Positions 5,874-6,607 of a stretch of DNA of 6,607 bases are shown in pieces. Numbering within the stretch: the stretch's first letter is position 1; every line of letters begins with the position of its first letter. The stretch spans positions 1 to 6,607 of the forward strand of contig JAJSAJ010000275.1 in the NCBI GenBank assembly GCA_024274855.1, in the 5' to 3' direction. The stretch comes from Planctomycetota bacterium (GTDB lineage: Bacteria; Planctomycetota; Planctomycetia; Pirellulales; Pirellulaceae). The position numbers and the translations under genes are program-made. The notes beneath the pieces were generated by a model. The model saw only the letters and a program-made list of their open reading frames with translations, did not search any database and was not told the origin of the DNA.

Positions 5874-6607
5874 ATGATTCAACCGGAAGACATTTGCCGG
5901 AAAGCCGAGAATCTCTTTGGAGATTTCCTTACGGCTTGGCTTGACGGAGATACGGCCTTTTTCCCACGCGTTATTCCAGCTCGAAAAAAACCTGATACGG
6001 ACGACCTGTCCGCAGTCAGCCGGTTAGTGCGCCGATTGCGAGAAGGCTCGAAAGAGGTGCGGGGATTCGGTTATACGGTCGAGTGGCGCGAAGTGAATTC
6101 TCGCAAGTTTGGTCGCAATCTGTTTCCGTGTCGAATCGTGTTTGAAACCCAGGAGGATTTTCTGCGTTTCATAGGCAAGAGACGAGAGTTTGCCGCTTTT
6201 TCTGACGCCACGAAGCGATTACTCGGCGAGTTTCCAGAGTTGAGAACATGGATCGCTTCGAATATCCGTGGCATGATTGAGGCCGAGTCTGATCTGGACG
6301 GGCTTCTCAACGTGCTGCGGTTCTTTCGTGACCATCCAAGGCCCGGCCAGTTTGCCCGCGAATTGCCGATCTCGGTAGATACGAAGTTCATCGAGCGTCA
6401 TCAGCGATTGCTGCGACAGTGGTTCGACATTGTGCTGCCGCCGAACACGATTCGGGCCGATGAGGTTCACTTCGAACGCCGTTATGGCCTCCGTTATGCC
6501 GAGCCACACCTTCTTGTGCGACTGCTCGATCCAGAGCTTAAGCCTGAGCTGGGATTCCCCTGTTCGGAACTTTCTTTACCGTTACACGCTCTCGCCGACC
6601 TGCCCAT
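5874..6607 (+). CDS. jetD: Wadjet nuclease subunit JetD (DUF3322/DUF2220), N-terminal part
   Basis: JetD is the topoisomerase VI-like nuclease of Wadjet that cuts circular DNA after the JetABC motor has extruded it. The frame is open from ATG 5874 to the window edge: 244 complete codons, so the gene is partial here. The visible part is the DUF3322 region, with AWLDGDTAFFPRVIP at 21-35, GYTVEWREVNSRKFGRNLFP around 66-85, EDFLRFIG near 94-101, ELPISVDTKFIERHQRLL at 163-180 and FERRYGLRYAEPHLLVRLLD at 200-219. These resemble JetD family blocks. The Toprim-containing DUF2220 domain with the metal-binding acidic residues would lie beyond 6607 and cannot be judged. ATG 5874 is the first usable start after an in-frame TGA at 5841-5843 but has no good ribosome binding site. 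The inverted-repeat element ends 21 bases before it, so the native leader may have been displaced. Unlike jetB and jetC it has no internal stop. Confidence 0.88.
   Translation, partial: MIQPEDICRKAENLFGDFLTAWLDGDTAFFPRVIPARKKPDTDDLSAVSRLVRRLREGSKEVRGFGYTVEWREVNSRKFGRNLFPCRIVFETQEDFLRFIGKRREFAAFSDATKRLLGEFPELRTWIASNIRGMIEAESDLDGLLNVLRFFRDHPRPGQFARELPISVDTKFIERHQRLLRQWFDIVLPPNTIRADEVHFERRYGLRYAEPHLLVRLLDPELKPELGFPCSELSLPLHALADLP

Overview
The window carries most of a type I Wadjet (JetABCD) operon on the + strand. Wadjet is an SMC-family, loop-extruding defence complex related to MukBEF and MksBEFG that cleaves closed circular plasmid DNA. The order is jetA (kleisin-like, DUF3375), jetB (KITE-like, DUF4194), jetC (SMC-like ATPase, COG4913 type) and jetD (DUF3322 plus a Toprim-containing DUF2220 nuclease domain; the window ends before the nuclease half). 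All family calls come from reading the translations; no search was run. The DNA is moderately GC-rich and bacterial in style. A planctomycete-like or other environmental bacterium is possible, but the window holds no taxonomic marker, so this is a weak guess.

Layout: 1-52 is the upstream leader with the jetA ribosome binding site. jetA (53-1534) is intact. jetB (1524-2147) overlaps the jetA end by 11 nt and has an in-frame TAG at 1932-1934. jetC (2134-5547) overlaps the jetB end by 14 nt and has two in-frame stops, TAG at 3001-3003 and TAA at 3148-3150, both in the first coiled-coil arm. Apart from these, the reading frames of jetB and jetC stay open and match the family along their whole length. 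Walker A lies upstream of the jetC stops; the ABC signature and Walker B lie downstream. A 326-nt gap (5548-5873) follows, holding a 134-bp inverted-repeat element (5719-5852) that looks like a MITE or REP-type insertion flanked by AATA on both sides. jetD (5874 to beyond 6607) is open to the window edge.

What stands out is the damage pattern: three nonsense codons, no frameshift, all TAR (TAG/TAA), while jetA and jetB terminate at TGA and jetC ends in tandem TAA-TGA. The simplest reading is a recently inactivated Wadjet locus, with an insertion that also separates jetD from the translationally coupled jetABC block. Less likely alternatives are stop readthrough or recoding, translation restart giving split subunits, or sequence error. 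In an intact system JetA, JetB and JetC form the DNA-extruding motor and JetD is the nuclease that cuts when a small circle has been fully extruded.
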